Positions 42,229-52,229 are shown, numbered from the stretch's first letter. The stretch: 63,584 nt of DNA from UBA7446 sp965657545 (GCA_965657545.1 CBFHOG010000010.1:1-63584); one strand, 5' to 3'. Made by a program: numbers and translations. Notes: generated from the letters alone by a model not told the origin.

Positions 42229-42813
42229 TTAAGTCGTTTTCTTTTTAAAGGCATCACAATGCTGTTGCAAATCGGGATAAAAACGGCTAAACCCATCTTG
42301 TAAGGTATCGTAATGTATTGCTAAACTTTTTGCGCCATCTGCTAGTTCGGTCAACCCGCTGCGATGCGCCATTTTTTGTAGAATATGCGCAATGCCCTCT
42401 TGGGTTTGGTATTTTGCCAACCAATCCTGTGAAACCATTCCCGCCAGATAACGTTGTGCCGTATATGGTAAAACGGATTCGTGTTTTTGAAGCATGGGTT
42501 GCACGTTTGCAATAAACGTCAAGAGTAGCATTTCGTGATATGCATCAAAATGCTTTGCTAAAAAATGGTCGTAAAATACATCCATAAGCACACGTGCCAA
42601 ATGGCGGTGTTTGGAAAAAAGTAACTGCCGTAGTGCTATGGTAACAGCGTGTTTATCTGTAAAACTGTCAATACTTCTGTGCATGGCAACACCCACTTGA
42701 ATAACTTCAGAAAACGCAGGTAAATCTTTATTTCTTACATGATCCCCAATAAAATTCCCAACCACCAATCCCGCGTTGGGATAGGCTAGGGCGAGGTGTG
42801 CTAAATAATTCAT
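42229..42813 (-). CDS. acyl carrier protein phosphodiesterase (DUF479/AcpH-like)
   Basis: The protein has 194 residues. MNYLAHLALAYPNAGLVVGN, then FIGDHVRNKD, and MDVFYDHFLAKHF match the HD-like AcpH fold with His and Asp metal ligands. AcpH removes the phosphopantetheine arm from acyl carrier protein in the cytoplasm. Divergent from glmM with a 38-base spacer to the glmM start. Confidence 0.85.
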   Translation of the reverse strand: MNYLAHLALAYPNAGLVVGNFIGDHVRNKDLPAFSEVIQVGVAMHRSIDSFTDKHAVTIALRQLLFSKHRHLARVLMDVFYDHFLAKHFDAYHEMLLLTFIANVQPMLQKHESVLPYTAQRYLAGMVSQDWLAKYQTQEGIAHILQKMAHRSGLTELADGAKSLAIHYDTLQDGFSRFYPDLQQHCDAFKKKTT

Positions 42814-42830
42814 TGGTGCGGGCTTATGTG

Positions 42831-42838
42831 TATATTTG
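42831..42838 (+). promoter_or_regulatory. putative -7 box upstream of glmM
   Basis: TATATTTG, a match to TAnnTTTG, 13 bp before the ATG at 42852. The short distance implies a very short leader. Confidence 0.45.
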
Positions 42839-42851
42839 CAAAAACAAAAGT

Positions 42852-44240
42852 ATGACTTTAATTGCGTCTGTTTCGGGAATTCGTGGTACCATTGGTGGCG
42901 AAGTAAAAAATAACCTTACACCTGTAGATGTTGTGGCATTTGCCGCAGCTTATGGCAGTTGGTTGGTTTCAACCACAAACACCTCCTGTACGGTTGTAGT
43001 GGGTCGTGATGCGCGTATTTCGGGCCCGATGGTGCAGCAGTTGGTACAACAAACGCTTATCGGATTAGGAATCGATGTGATTGATGTTGGGCTTTCTACC
43101 ACACCCACCGTAGAAATGGAAGTGGTGCGTCAAAACGCGCAAGGCGGTATTATCCTTACAGCGAGTCATAACCCAAAACAATGGAACGCATTAAAATTAC
43201 TGAACAGTAAAGGAGAATTCATCAGCAGCGATGACGGAAAAGCCCTTATGCAACATCTTGAGAAACAGTCTTATGACTTTGCTTCGGTGGATGATCTTGG
43301 TACCATATCAACGGTTGATGATGCACTGGAAGCGCATATTGATGCGATTTTAACCTTGGACTTGGTGGATGTTGATGCGATTCAGGCCGCCCAATTTTCT
43401 GTAGTCGTAGATGGTGTGAATTCTTCTGGAGGCATTGCCGTACCCATGTTATTGGACAAACTAGGCGTGAAAACAACTAAAATTCACTGCATACCAAACG
43501 GCGAATTTCCACATAATCCAGAGCCATTAAAAGAACACTTAACTGATTTGACAACGGCAGTTTTAGAGAACAAAGCAGACATTGGTATTGCTGTTGATCC
43601 AGATGTGGATCGGTTGGTGTTTATGGACGAAAGCGGGGTGCTTTTTGGTGAAGAATATACCTTGGTCGCATGTGCAGATTATGTGATTGCCCATCAAAAA
43701 GGAGCGGTAGTCTCAAATCTTTCTTCCAGTAGAGCCTTGGCTGATTTGGCGGGGCAACATGGAGTGGATTATCATGCTAGCGCAGTAGGCGAGGTGCATG
43801 TGGTAGAAAAAATGAAATCCGAAAATGCCGTTATTGGTGGCGAAGGAAATGGTGGTATTATATTACCTGAGTTGCATTATGGCAGAGATGCCCTCGTTGG
43901 CATTGCCTTATTTCTTAGTTTTTTAGCCAAAGGGCGTGTAACGGTTTCTAGTCTTAAAAAGCGATATAGCGATTATGTTATGGCTAAGAAAAAAATTCAG
44001 TTATCGGAAGCATGGGACACAGATGCCTTGCTGGTAGCTGTTGCGGATACATTTAAAGATGAGCGTGTTACCACCATTGACGGGGTAAAAATTGACTTTG
44101 ATGATTCATGGATACATTTGCGGAAATCTAATACGGAACCAATCATTCGTCTGTATGCAGAAGCATCTGATGAACAACGCATACAAGCACAAGTAGAAAA
44201 AATAGAAAAGGCTATTGCGGATTTTGTTGCATCAATTTAA
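42852..44240 (+). CDS. glmM: phosphoglucosamine mutase
   Basis: The protein is 462 residues from the ATG at 42852 (the frame is open upstream but this gives the standard MTLIASVSGIRGTIGG start and has a promoter box just before it). The phosphoserine loop ILTASHNPKQWNALKLL, metal site DPDVDRLVFMDESG, sugar loop GGEGNGG and phosphate loop RKSNTEPIIRLY are all present. It converts GlcN-6-P to GlcN-1-P for UDP-GlcNAc synthesis. The 3' end overlaps the converging acyltransferase gene by 29 bp. Confidence 0.9.
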   Translation: MTLIASVSGIRGTIGGEVKNNLTPVDVVAFAAAYGSWLVSTTNTSCTVVVGRDARISGPMVQQLVQQTLIGLGIDVIDVGLSTTPTVEMEVVRQNAQGGIILTASHNPKQWNALKLLNSKGEFISSDDGKALMQHLEKQSYDFASVDDLGTISTVDDALEAHIDAILTLDLVDVDAIQAAQFSVVVDGVNSSGGIAVPMLLDKLGVKTTKIHCIPNGEFPHNPEPLKEHLTDLTTAVLENKADIGIAVDPDVDRLVFMDESGVLFGEEYTLVACADYVIAHQKGAVVSNLSSSRALADLAGQHGVDYHASAVGEVHVVEKMKSENAVIGGEGNGGIILPELHYGRDALVGIALFLSFLAKGRVTVSSLKKRYSDYVMAKKKIQLSEAWDTDALLVAVADTFKDERVTTIDGVKIDFDDSWIHLRKSNTEPIIRLYAEASDEQRIQAQVEKIEKAIADFVASI

Positions 44241-45093
44241 AGCGATTGTGCGTCCAGAAGTATAGGGAAGGATCTTCTTTAATTTGTTCCTCTAGGGCTT
44301 CATAAAACGCATCTGTAATCTGAAAATCGTCCATTTCTTTTGGTTTTTCAGTGAGTACGCTAAATGTCGTTTCATAATACCCACGTTTTAGGCGTTTTAC
44401 TTTAGCCATAACAATGGGCACATCAAAGCGTTTTCCTAGGCGTTCTGCACCTGTAAATACTGGAACATCATGTCCAAAAAAGCTACGATAGTAGTTTTTG
44501 CTTTTTCGTTGGGGAGACTGATCAGCTGCAAAGCCTACTAATGATAACTTGTTATCGGATTGTGAAGCAGCAAATTCTTCAGAGAATTTTTTTCGTGAAA
44601 TCAAGGCTGAATTGTGTTTTGAGCGAACTTTTTTAAAGTAGTTGTCAAAGTATTCATTTTGTAAAGGGGCATATATAGCAACCGGTTTTAGCGAAACATA
44701 ATACCCTAACGCTAGAAGCCACTCAAAATTTGCATAATGTCCGGTCATGACAAATACCGATTTTCCCTGCTTGGCAAAATTTTCAACAAGCTCAGGATTT
44801 GTAACGGTGAAGCGTTTTAACATTTGCTTTTTTGACATGCCTTTTACTTTTATGGCTTCTAAAAAAAAGTCACATAAATAGCGGTAAAAATCACGCTCAA
44901 TCTGCTTTTGTTTTTCAGGAGAATCGGCAAACCCACATAAAGCTAAGTTTTTACGAACAACTTTTTTTCGGTAACCAATAATGCGATAAACAAGGATATA
45001 AAACAGATTAGAAAGCTGGTATAACAACCAAAAAGGAAGTTTTGACACAACAAAAAGCAGCGGTGCTACTACAATATAAATCAGCAGATTCAT
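44212..45093 (-). CDS. LpxL/HtrB-like lipid A acyltransferase
   Basis: The protein has 293 residues with an N-terminal membrane anchor. The catalytic HxxxxE/D motif is GHYANFEW, followed by AIYAPLQNEYFDNYFKKVR and FAADQSPQRKSKNY typical of LPLAT/HtrB acyltransferases. It adds a secondary acyl chain to lipid A at the inner membrane. It converges with and overlaps glmM and is followed upstream by the TlpA-like gene on the same strand. Confidence 0.87.
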   Translation of the reverse strand: MNLLIYIVVAPLLFVVSKLPFWLLYQLSNLFYILVYRIIGYRKKVVRKNLALCGFADSPEKQKQIERDFYRYLCDFFLEAIKVKGMSKKQMLKRFTVTNPELVENFAKQGKSVFVMTGHYANFEWLLALGYYVSLKPVAIYAPLQNEYFDNYFKKVRSKHNSALISRKKFSEEFAASQSDNKLSLVGFAADQSPQRKSKNYYRSFFGHDVPVFTGAERLGKRFDVPIVMAKVKRLKRGYYETTFSVLTEKPKEMDDFQITDAFYEALEEQIKEDPSLYFWTHNRFKLMQQNPQ

Positions 45094-45118
45094 TAGTTGT
45101 TATACACTTTGCGATAAA

Positions 45119-46261
45119 CTACAGAAGATTTTTTTCAAGAACAGGTAAGATATTGCTTATATAATGGTCTTTAGCAACGACTTTCCCCTTTTCGTCAAGT
45201 AAGAATAATTGTGGAATAGAGGTAACGCCGTATTGTGCAGCGATAGGATCCTCCCATCTTTTGAGGTGAGAAACATGATTCCAGTAAAGGTTATCGTTCT
45301 CAATGGCCTTTCTCCAACTTGCATCACTTTTGTCTAAAGAAACACTTAAAATAGTAAGACCTTTTTCTCTGTATGTATTGTAGATTTCTACCAATTTAGG
45401 ACTTTCTACACGACAAGGTCCACACCAAGATGCCCAAAAATCAACCAAAGTATATTTACCAAGTGTAGCGTATAAGCCTTGTGGATTACCATCCAAATTT
45501 GGAGCAGTGAAGTCAGGAGCAGTTGAACCAACACTTATTTCAACATCATCATCACTTTTTGTTTCTTCAATTTTTTCTTCAATTTTTTCTTCAACTGGAA
45601 AAAGTATTTTTTCAATTTTAACCCCAGCTTTCGTTTTCTTAACTGTGCTGCTAAACGCATTGAAAATGTTTTGTGCTTCTGCTTCTTCAACTCCTTTATT
45701 AAGTATAAGTTGCTCTAGGATTAATGTTGAGATATAAGAATCTGAGTTTTCAGAAACAAAATCAACTTGAAAATCTGTGAATTTGGTTTGCATTTCGTTT
45801 AGTTGTTCTTGCAAATCAACAAAAGCAAGACTATCTCTGGAAATCATCGCATTTCGCATTTCATTTTGAATACCAAATAAATCATCAATCAAAGGGGTAG
45901 AGGTCTTTATGTATCTTCTGAAATCTGAATTTGATTTGGTACCACTTGCTTTGGATGAACGAATGCTGTCTTTGTAAATTTCAACTGTAATTTCACCAGG
46001 TTCTAAGACAACTGGAACCACATCGCGATTACCATCTAAAAGCAGGTAGTGCATTTCGGGTAATTCAATAGTGCCTGTGTAGCTTGCAACACCGCCTTGT
46101 ACAGCTAGTGTATCTAAGGTTTGAGGTTGGTTGTTGTTGTCTAATGCGATAAGAAAAACATTGTTGTTGTCTTCTACATCAGCGGAAATATTTAACGTGT
46201 AATCTGTTGATTGGCAAGAAGCCAAAATAAGTATTGAGGTAAAGAGGGTAAAAAATCGCAT
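45119..46261 (-). CDS. TlpA-like thioredoxin-fold lipoprotein with DUF4369-type N-domain
   Basis: The protein is 380 residues from ATG 46261. FFTLFTSILILASC is a lipoprotein signal. The N-terminal about 110 residues look like DUF4369 (strand-rich, VFLIALDNNNQPQTLDTLAV), a helical linker follows, and the C-terminal thioredoxin domain has FWASWCGPCRVESPKL with Cys280 and Cys283. It should be a periplasmic-side disulfide reductase/oxidase in the envelope. A Glu/Lys-rich repeat lies just before the thioredoxin domain (EEKIEEKIEE). Confidence 0.88.
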   Translation of the reverse strand: MRFFTLFTSILILASCQSTDYTLNISADVEDNNNVFLIALDNNNQPQTLDTLAVQGGVASYTGTIELPEMHYLLLDGNRDVVPVVLEPGEITVEIYKDSIRSSKASGTKSNSDFRRYIKTSTPLIDDLFGIQNEMRNAMISRDSLAFVDLQEQLNEMQTKFTDFQVDFVSENSDSYISTLILEQLILNKGVEEAEAQNIFNAFSSTVKKTKAGVKIEKILFPVEEKIEEKIEETKSDDDVEISVGSTAPDFTAPNLDGNPQGLYATLGKYTLVDFWASWCGPCRVESPKLVEIYNTYREKGLTILSVSLDKSDASWRKAIENDNLYWNHVSHLKRWEDPIAAQYGVTSIPQLFLLDEKGKVVAKDHYISNILPVLEKNLL

Positions 46262-46312
46262 AAGAAATATTTTTGCCAAATTTAGGAAAAAGAAACGTGG
46301 CTAAGGCGAATG

Positions 46313-47146
46313 CTAATGGTTTTTTAAGCTCACCATAATTCCATTGACCAACTCATTATAGTCCATGGTTTTAAAATCTTCATCTGCAAAAAAGGCTTTT
46401 AGCTTATCGGTATGGTAGTCATAAATTTTCCACCTTTTGTTATGATATTCCAATGCGGTTAGGTTTTCAATCCAATCACCAGAATTTAGATACAAACAAC
46501 GTCCTTTTTTATTTTTAAGAATTCGCTTTTGTGGCTGATGAATATGGCCACATATAACATAGTCATAACCTTGATCAATAGCCAGGTCAGCAGCAATTTG
46601 CTCAAAATCATTGATGAATTTTACTGCTTTTTTGACACTATTCTTGATTTTTTTTGACAATGAGTATTTTTCTTTTCCAAATTTGAGCAACCACCAATTT
46701 ACAAATCGGTTAATCAAAATCAGTATGTCGTAACCCCAGCCACCAAGTTTTGCAATCCATTTAGAATGTTGTACAGTAGCATCAAAAATATCTCCGTGGA
46801 ATATCCATGTTTTTTTTTCATCGAGATCTAAAATGAGTTTGTCAACGATTTGAATATTACCTAAATCAATATCTGTGAATCTACGGAGCAGTTCATCGTG
46901 ATTGCCTGTGATATAGAATACTTTTGTACCATTGGTTGCCATGGAAATAATTTTCTTGATGACCTTTAAATGGCTTTTGGGGAAGTAGCGCTTACGGAAT
47001 TGCCAAATGTCAATAATATCTCCATTGAGTATAAGGGTCTTGGGGCGAATACTGGACAAGTAATTAAGGACTTCATCTGCATGACAGCCATAGGTTCCTA
47101 AATGGATGTCTGATATAACAGCTAAATCTAGTTTTCTTTTTTTCAC
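46313..47146 (-). CDS. UDP-2,3-diacylglucosamine diphosphatase-like metallophosphoesterase (LpxH type)
   Basis: The protein is 277 residues from a GTG at 47146, chosen because it gives MKKRKLDLAVISDIHLGTYG; a TTG three codons upstream is the alternative. Metal-binding motifs: SDIHLG (Asp13, His15), NGDIIDIW, TGNHDELL, FHGDIFD and CGHIHQPQ. LpxH cleaves UDP-2,3-diacyl-GlcN to lipid X in lipid A synthesis; the HtrB-like gene downstream on the same strand fits. Confidence 0.85.
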   Translation of the reverse strand: MKKRKLDLAVISDIHLGTYGCHADEVLNYLSSIRPKTLILNGDIIDIWQFRKRYFPKSHLKVIKKIISMATNGTKVFYITGNHDELLRRFTDIDLGNIQIVDKLILDLDEKKTWIFHGDIFDATVQHSKWIAKLGGWGYDILILINRFVNWWLLKFGKEKYSLSKKIKNSVKKAVKFINDFEQIAADLAIDQGYDYVICGHIHQPQKRILKNKKGRCLYLNSGDWIENLTALEYHNKRWKIYDYHTDKLKAFFADEDFKTMDYNELVNGIMVSLKNH

Positions 47147-47263
47147 GATATACAAATATCAAATTGCTATTTATCGTAAACATTAAGTGGGTTTATTTAA
47201 ACTCTTAACAAATGGTTACTAAATTGTTACTATCAACAATTTAAATGGATGTGTTAATATTCG

Positions 47264-47271
47264 TATTTTTG
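47264..47271 (+). promoter_or_regulatory. putative -7 box upstream of aroC
   Basis: TATTTTTG, matching TAnnTTTG, 14 bp before the aroC ATG at 47286. Confidence 0.45.
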
Positions 47272-47285
47272 AAAAAAAATAATCC

Positions 47286-48350
47286 ATGTCTGGCAATACT
47301 TTTGGCAAATCTTTTACATTAACTACCTATGGAGAATCTCATGGCCCAGCCCTTGGTGGCGTTATTGATGGTTGTCCTGCAGGTGTCCCTATTGATATTG
47401 AAACCATTCAAAAAGATTTGGATAGGAGAAAGCCAGGGCAATCAGCTATAGTAACCCAACGTAAAGAGCCTGATACGGTTGAAATTTACTCTGGTGTATT
47501 TGACGGAAAATCTACGGGAACACCAATTGGCTTTGTTATTCACAATACAAATCAAAAATCAAAAGATTACACCCACATCAAAGACAGTTACCGTCCTTCA
47601 CATGCCGATTATGTATATGATCAGAAATACGGCTTCCGCGATTACCGCGGAGGTGGTAGAAGCTCTGCTCGTGAGACAGCGGCACGTGTTGTTGCTGGTA
47701 GTATTGCCAAACAACTCATTGCACCTGTTCAAATTCAAGCTTTTGTATCTGCTGTAGGGGAATTGACATTGCCACATCCAGAAACAATTTCAGATTTTTC
47801 GTTTATTGAGCAAAATCCAGTACGCTGTCCAGATGTGGAAATGGCGGAAAAAATGGAAACTTATATCAAAAAAGTTCGAAAAGATGGTGATACTGTTGGA
47901 GGAGTTATTACTTGTATAGCGAAGAACATTCCGGTGGGCTTAGGTGAACCTGTTTTTGATAAACTACACGCTGTTTTAGGTCAAGCCATGCTTTCCATTA
48001 ATGCTGTAAAAGGCTTTGAATATGGAAGTGGTTTTGCTGGCGCTGCTTTACGTGGAAGTGCGCACAACGATTTGTATAACGAAGACGGCACTACTAAAAC
48101 CAATAATTCGGGAGGTGTGCAAGGTGGTATTAGCAACGGAATGGATATATACTTCAATGTCGCTTTTAAGCCTGTAGCTACCATTATGCAATCACAAGAA
48201 ACGATAGACAACAAAGGGGATATGGTTACCATGGAAGGCAAAGGACGTCACGATCCTTGTGTAGTACCTAGAGCAGTTCCTATTGTTGAAGCCATGACTG
48301 CTTTGGTATTGGCAGACTTTACACTTCGCAATAAAAACGCTAAATTGTAA
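47286..48350 (+). CDS. aroC: chorismate synthase
   Basis: The protein has 354 residues, the family length. GESHGPALGGVIDGCPAG, RRKPGQSAIVTQRKEPD, YRGGGRSSARETAARVVAG and GGISNGMDI are the AroC signatures with the FMN-binding site. It makes chorismate from EPSP, last step of the shikimate pathway. One base separates it from the symporter gene, so the two share a transcript from the promoter at 47264. Confidence 0.95.
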   Translation: MSGNTFGKSFTLTTYGESHGPALGGVIDGCPAGVPIDIETIQKDLDRRKPGQSAIVTQRKEPDTVEIYSGVFDGKSTGTPIGFVIHNTNQKSKDYTHIKDSYRPSHADYVYDQKYGFRDYRGGGRSSARETAARVVAGSIAKQLIAPVQIQAFVSAVGELTLPHPETISDFSFIEQNPVRCPDVEMAEKMETYIKKVRKDGDTVGGVITCIAKNIPVGLGEPVFDKLHAVLGQAMLSINAVKGFEYGSGFAGAALRGSAHNDLYNEDGTTKTNNSGGVQGGISNGMDIYFNVAFKPVATIMQSQETIDNKGDMVTMEGKGRHDPCVVPRAVPIVEAMTALVLADFTLRNKNAKL

Positions 48351-48351
48351 C

Positions 48352-49656
48352 ATGCGAAAATTAGCGCTTCATTGGCAAATCTTGTTGGGAATGTTTTTTG
48401 GCGTTCTTTTTGGTTTGGTATTTAGTCAGTTTGATTGGGGAAAGTCGTTTGTTGTGGATTGGGTTAAACCTTTTGGAACGATTTTTATAAACGCATTAAA
48501 ACTTATTGCCGTTCCGCTAATTCTTGCATCGCTTATAAAAGGGGTTTCTGATTTAAAAAACATCGCCCAACTATCCAATATGGGTGGCCGTACGATTGGA
48601 ATGTACTTACTCACCACGCTCACGGCAGTTACGATTGGCTTGACCATTGTGAATGTAATCAAACCTGGAAATACTCTTTCAGATGAAACTCGAACAGAAC
48701 TACTTGCGTCTTATGCATCAGATGCTGCCGCAAAACAATCGGTTGCGGCTGCGCAAAAAGAAGCCGGCCCACTACAAGCCTTGGTAGATTTAGTTCCATC
48801 TAACATTTTTGCTGCCATGCAAGACAATGGCAATATGTTACAAGTCATTTTCTTTGCTATATTTTTTGGTATAGGATTGGTATTGATACCCAAACAAAAA
48901 GCAAAATCTGTAAAAGACTTTTTTGATGGTCTCAATGAGGTCATTCTCAAACTTATTGATTTGATTATGATTGCTGCGCCATACGGAGTTTTTGCACTTT
49001 TAGCAGCCCTTGTCGCTGAAGCGCCATCAGCAGATTTGTTTAAAGCACTTGGGTTATACACCCTAACAGTACTGATAGGTTTATTAACCATGATCATCTT
49101 TTATATTGTACTGGTACGCATTTTTACTCGAAAAAAAACGGGGTTTTTCTTAAAAGGAATTTCCCCGGCGCAATTATTGGCGTTTTCTACAAGCTCCTCT
49201 GCAGCAACCCTGCCTGTTACCATGGAGCGGGTGCACGAACATCTCGGGGTGGAAGAAGAAGTAAGTAGTTTTGTGTTGCCCATTGGCGCAACCATTAATA
49301 TGGATGGCACAAGTTTATACCAAGCGGTAGCTGCTGTTTTTATTGCTCAAGCTTTTGGTATGGATTTAAGTCTTTCAGCACAATTGGGGATTATTGCCAC
49401 AGCAACCTTGGCATCTATTGGATCTGCTGCAGTACCGGGTGCTGGTATGGTAATGCTCGTTATTGTTTTGGCGCAAGCAGGAATCCCAGAAGCGGGATTG
49501 GCACTTATTTTTGCTGTTGACAGACCTTTGGATATGTGTCGCACTGCCGTTAATGTTACTGGCGATGCTTCTGTATCGATGTTGGTCGCCAAATGGCTAG
49601 GTAAACTAGGTAAGCCAAAAGCCAAAAATTGGGATGATTATTATCCTAAGAAATAA
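48352..49656 (+). CDS. dicarboxylate/amino-acid:cation symporter (DAACS family)
   Basis: The protein has 434 residues with about eight membrane helices. Signatures are FSTSSSAATLPVTMERV (serine-rich re-entrant loop HP1) and GATINMDGTSLYQAVA (the NMDGT sodium site). Homologues (GltP, DctA, GltPh) import glutamate, aspartate or C4-dicarboxylates with Na+ or H+. The C-terminal DRPLDMCRTAVNVTGD holds the conserved Asp, Arg and Asn of the substrate site. The 3' end overlaps the converging DCC gene by 11 bp. Confidence 0.92.
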   Translation: MRKLALHWQILLGMFFGVLFGLVFSQFDWGKSFVVDWVKPFGTIFINALKLIAVPLILASLIKGVSDLKNIAQLSNMGGRTIGMYLLTTLTAVTIGLTIVNVIKPGNTLSDETRTELLASYASDAAAKQSVAAAQKEAGPLQALVDLVPSNIFAAMQDNGNMLQVIFFAIFFGIGLVLIPKQKAKSVKDFFDGLNEVILKLIDLIMIAAPYGVFALLAALVAEAPSADLFKALGLYTLTVLIGLLTMIIFYIVLVRIFTRKKTGFFLKGISPAQLLAFSTSSSAATLPVTMERVHEHLGVEEEVSSFVLPIGATINMDGTSLYQAVAAVFIAQAFGMDLSLSAQLGIIATATLASIGSAAVPGAGMVMLVIVLAQAGIPEAGLALIFAVDRPLDMCRTAVNVTGDASVSMLVAKWLGKLGKPKAKNWDDYYPKK

Positions 49657-50017
49657 ACCGATTTTTATGTGTTTGGGATAGAGTACATTGCGTACTTCCA
49701 AAAACGCGTTTTCTGTTTTTTGCAACTATAGTGTACATCGCTTTTTGAATAAAATTTGGCGTAATCCAAAAAAAGAACAACATCCATTTAAATTTAGGGA
49801 GCTCATGAATTATAAATAGCACTGCGTGTTGGTGTGTTATTGTTTTTCCAGAAACAAAAACCACAACAGTTTCTAATGGAAGGTTAAAGTCTTTTGCGAA
49901 ATCTGAGGACAATGATGCAAATTGAAAGTGTTGTCGCGTATCATGTTTAAGAACAAACCGAACAAAAGAGCTGCACATCAGGCATTCACTATCATAAAAA
50001 ATAACGGCATCATTCAC
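49646..50017 (-). CDS. DCC-family thiol-disulfide oxidoreductase-like protein
   Basis: The protein has 123 residues. FYDSECLMCSSFVRFVLKHD carries the DxxCxxC motif (here D-S-E-C-L-M-C) of the DCC family, and the thioredoxin-like fold follows (FQFASLSSDFA). Family members are thought to be small disulfide-exchange proteins. Its start overlaps the stop of the MutS2-like gene by 4 bp, so it is the downstream cistron of that gene. Confidence 0.8.
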   Translation of the reverse strand: MNDAVIFYDSECLMCSSFVRFVLKHDTRQHFQFASLSSDFAKDFNLPLETVVVFVSGKTITHQHAVLFIIHELPKFKWMLFFFWITPNFIQKAMYTIVAKNRKRVFGSTQCTLSQTHKNRFIS

Positions 50018-52185
50018 TTTTTCTTTCGTTCTACTAGTTCAAGTGCTTCAACGTTTACTTGTGTGGTGAAAACGCCATAATTAACAATGGCTTTATTCTT
50101 CTCCAATGTATCAACAGTACCCACCGCTTTGCCATCATGCATCCGGACCTTATCGCCTATGTGAAATGTGATTTTTGGACGTGGTTTTACTTTAGGTTTT
50201 GGGTCAGGATTTTTCTTTTTCTCCTCTCGTACTACTTCAACTTTTTTTGAAACCTCTTGCTTAAGCGCCTTTTTTTGTTGTTGTTCTTTTTTGTGTTCCG
50301 CTACGGACTTGCGTTTGCGCTTGGCATTTTCTTCTTCAACAACGCGGAGTAAATCTGCAATTAATGGCCGTTTTTTATTATTGATAAAATACCGTTCTGC
50401 CGCATCATTTACTTTGTTGCCTAAAGCAATCATGCGTTGCTCCTGATCGTAGAGTTCTTGATAACGCTCAAGCTTCAATTTTACTTTGGCATTAAGCGAT
50501 TCTAACTTTTCATTTTCCTTTTTGTTTTTGATAGATGCCTCTTGCAATTCTTTTGAGGTTTTGCTCATGGAGGCGCGTTCTTTTTGCAGTTTGGCAATAC
50601 TCGCATCAAAGCGCACTTTACCACGCTCAATCTTCTTTTTTGCTCTGTTTATTAGGCTATACGGAATACCATTTTTTTCAGCCACCTCAAAAGTGAATGA
50701 ACTTCCTGCTTCACCAGAAACCAAATGAAACGTGGGTTGCAAACTCTTACCGTCAAACTGCATGTTGGCATTGGTCATATGTGGCAATTCGTTGGCGAGA
50801 AGTTTTAGATTGGAATAATGGGTGGTAATAGCACCAAAAGACTCGCGTTCATAAAAAACTTCCAAAAATATTTCTGCCAAAGCACCTCCCAATTCAGGGT
50901 CTGATCCAGTTCCAAATTCGTCAATTAAAAACAAGGTTTTATCATCGCATTTTTTTAAAAAACGCTGCATTTTCTTTAAGCGATAACTGTACGTACTCAA
51001 TTCATTTTCAATGGATTGATTGTCTCCAATGTCCGTTAAAATACGCTCAAAAACACCTATGTGACTTTGTTCGTGAACGGGAATCAAAAAACCGCTTTGC
51101 AACATCAATTGTAAAAGTCCAATCGTTTTTAGGGTGATGCTTTTCCCACCTGCATTAGGTCCTGAAATAACCATGATGCGGTTTTCAGGGTGTAGGTGTA
51201 CATCTTGTGGAAAGGTCTTATTCTTTTTTCTTTTGTTGCTTAAATAGAGTAGGGGATGGTATGCGTTTTTTAAATCAATTTCTTGGGTTTTGCAAAGTAT
51301 GGGTAAAGCAGCATTCATCTCCTTAGCGTAGTGTGCTTTTGCAGCATGCGTGTCTATCAAGGTTAAAAAACTAGAAAAGGTTTTAAAATCTCCTTCAAAT
51401 GGACGCATATAATCCGTCAATGCCCGTAAAATCGCATCAATTTCTTCTTTCTCGTCATACAATAGATTCTGAAGTTCTTGGGTGTATTGTAAGGTCGTTT
51501 CGGGTTCGATATATACAATACTTCCCGTTTTGCTACTGCCGTGAATTACTCCTTTGACCTTACGGCGATACATGGCTTTTACTGCCAACACACGTCTGCT
51601 ACCAATAACCGTTTCTCTTATTTCATCTAAAAAACCAGACCCGTGATAGGTGCTTAATGCACTACCAAAACTTTGACTGATTTTTGAGCGCACGCCATTC
51701 ATCTGCCTACGAATACTGAAAAGCTTTTCAGAAGCACGGTCTTTAAGTTCGCCGAACTTATCAACGATCCGATGAATTTCTGAAGGAATTTCTTTTACAG
51801 GTAATTGCCCATTAGAGGCTTCATAAAGTCCGGGATATCGGTCTTTGTTCTTTTTAAGAAATACAAGAAGCGTATTTGCTGTTTCAGATAGTAACAATAA
51901 CCGTCTAAACCCATCGATTTCTATTTTGCTATTTTCTACGGATAGTAATGAAACTTCTTGTGTTACATCTTCAAAACCGTGATTTGGAATGGGTTTTTCT
52001 TCAGTAAAAGAAGTTAAATATTCATTTGTACGATGTAAATTGCCTTCTACTGCACGAAAACTTGTGTAAGGTGAGGTTTCCAACATCTGCACTTTTCCCG
52101 ATTCGGTGGCACAGCGTGCGGCAGCCTGTTCTAGGACTACTCCAAACTCCAAATCATCAAGCGTTTTCTGCGCAATTATTTTCAT
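50014..52185 (-). CDS. MutS2-like DNA-binding ATPase lacking a Smr domain
   Basis: The protein is 723 residues from the ATG at 52185. The MutS ATPase domain is clear: Walker A GPNAGGKSITLKTIGLLQL near residue 340, LTDIGDNQSIENELSTYSY, and LIDEFGTGSDPELGGALAE, THYSNLKLLA. The following coiled coil is Lys/Glu-rich. The C-terminus ends in a KOW-like barrel (GDKVRMHDGKAVGTVDTL) and not in the Smr nuclease domain that Gram-positive MutS2 proteins have. MutS2 rescues collided ribosomes or suppresses recombination in other bacteria; without Smr it should lack cleavage activity. Confidence 0.86.
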   Translation of the reverse strand: MKIIAQKTLDDLEFGVVLEQAAARCATESGKVQMLETSPYTSFRAVEGNLHRTNEYLTSFTEEKPIPNHGFEDVTQEVSLLSVENSKIEIDGFRRLLLLSETANTLLVFLKKNKDRYPGLYEASNGQLPVKEIPSEIHRIVDKFGELKDRASEKLFSIRRQMNGVRSKISQSFGSALSTYHGSGFLDEIRETVIGSRRVLAVKAMYRRKVKGVIHGSSKTGSIVYIEPETTLQYTQELQNLLYDEKEEIDAILRALTDYMRPFEGDFKTFSSFLTLIDTHAAKAHYAKEMNAALPILCKTQEIDLKNAYHPLLYLSNKRKKNKTFPQDVHLHPENRIMVISGPNAGGKSITLKTIGLLQLMLQSGFLIPVHEQSHIGVFERILTDIGDNQSIENELSTYSYRLKKMQRFLKKCDDKTLFLIDEFGTGSDPELGGALAEIFLEVFYERESFGAITTHYSNLKLLANELPHMTNANMQFDGKSLQPTFHLVSGEAGSSFTFEVAEKNGIPYSLINRAKKKIERGKVRFDASIAKLQKERASMSKTSKELQEASIKNKKENEKLESLNAKVKLKLERYQELYDQEQRMIALGNKVNDAAERYFINNKKRPLIADLLRVVEEENAKRKRKSVAEHKKEQQQKKALKQEVSKKVEVVREEKKKNPDPKPKVKPRPKITFHIGDKVRMHDGKAVGTVDTLEKNKAIVNYGVFTTQVNVEALELVERKKK

Positions 52186-52229
52186 GTCAATTTTTTCTAC
52201 CTTGAGGCTTCGCAAAAATAGCTTTTTTC

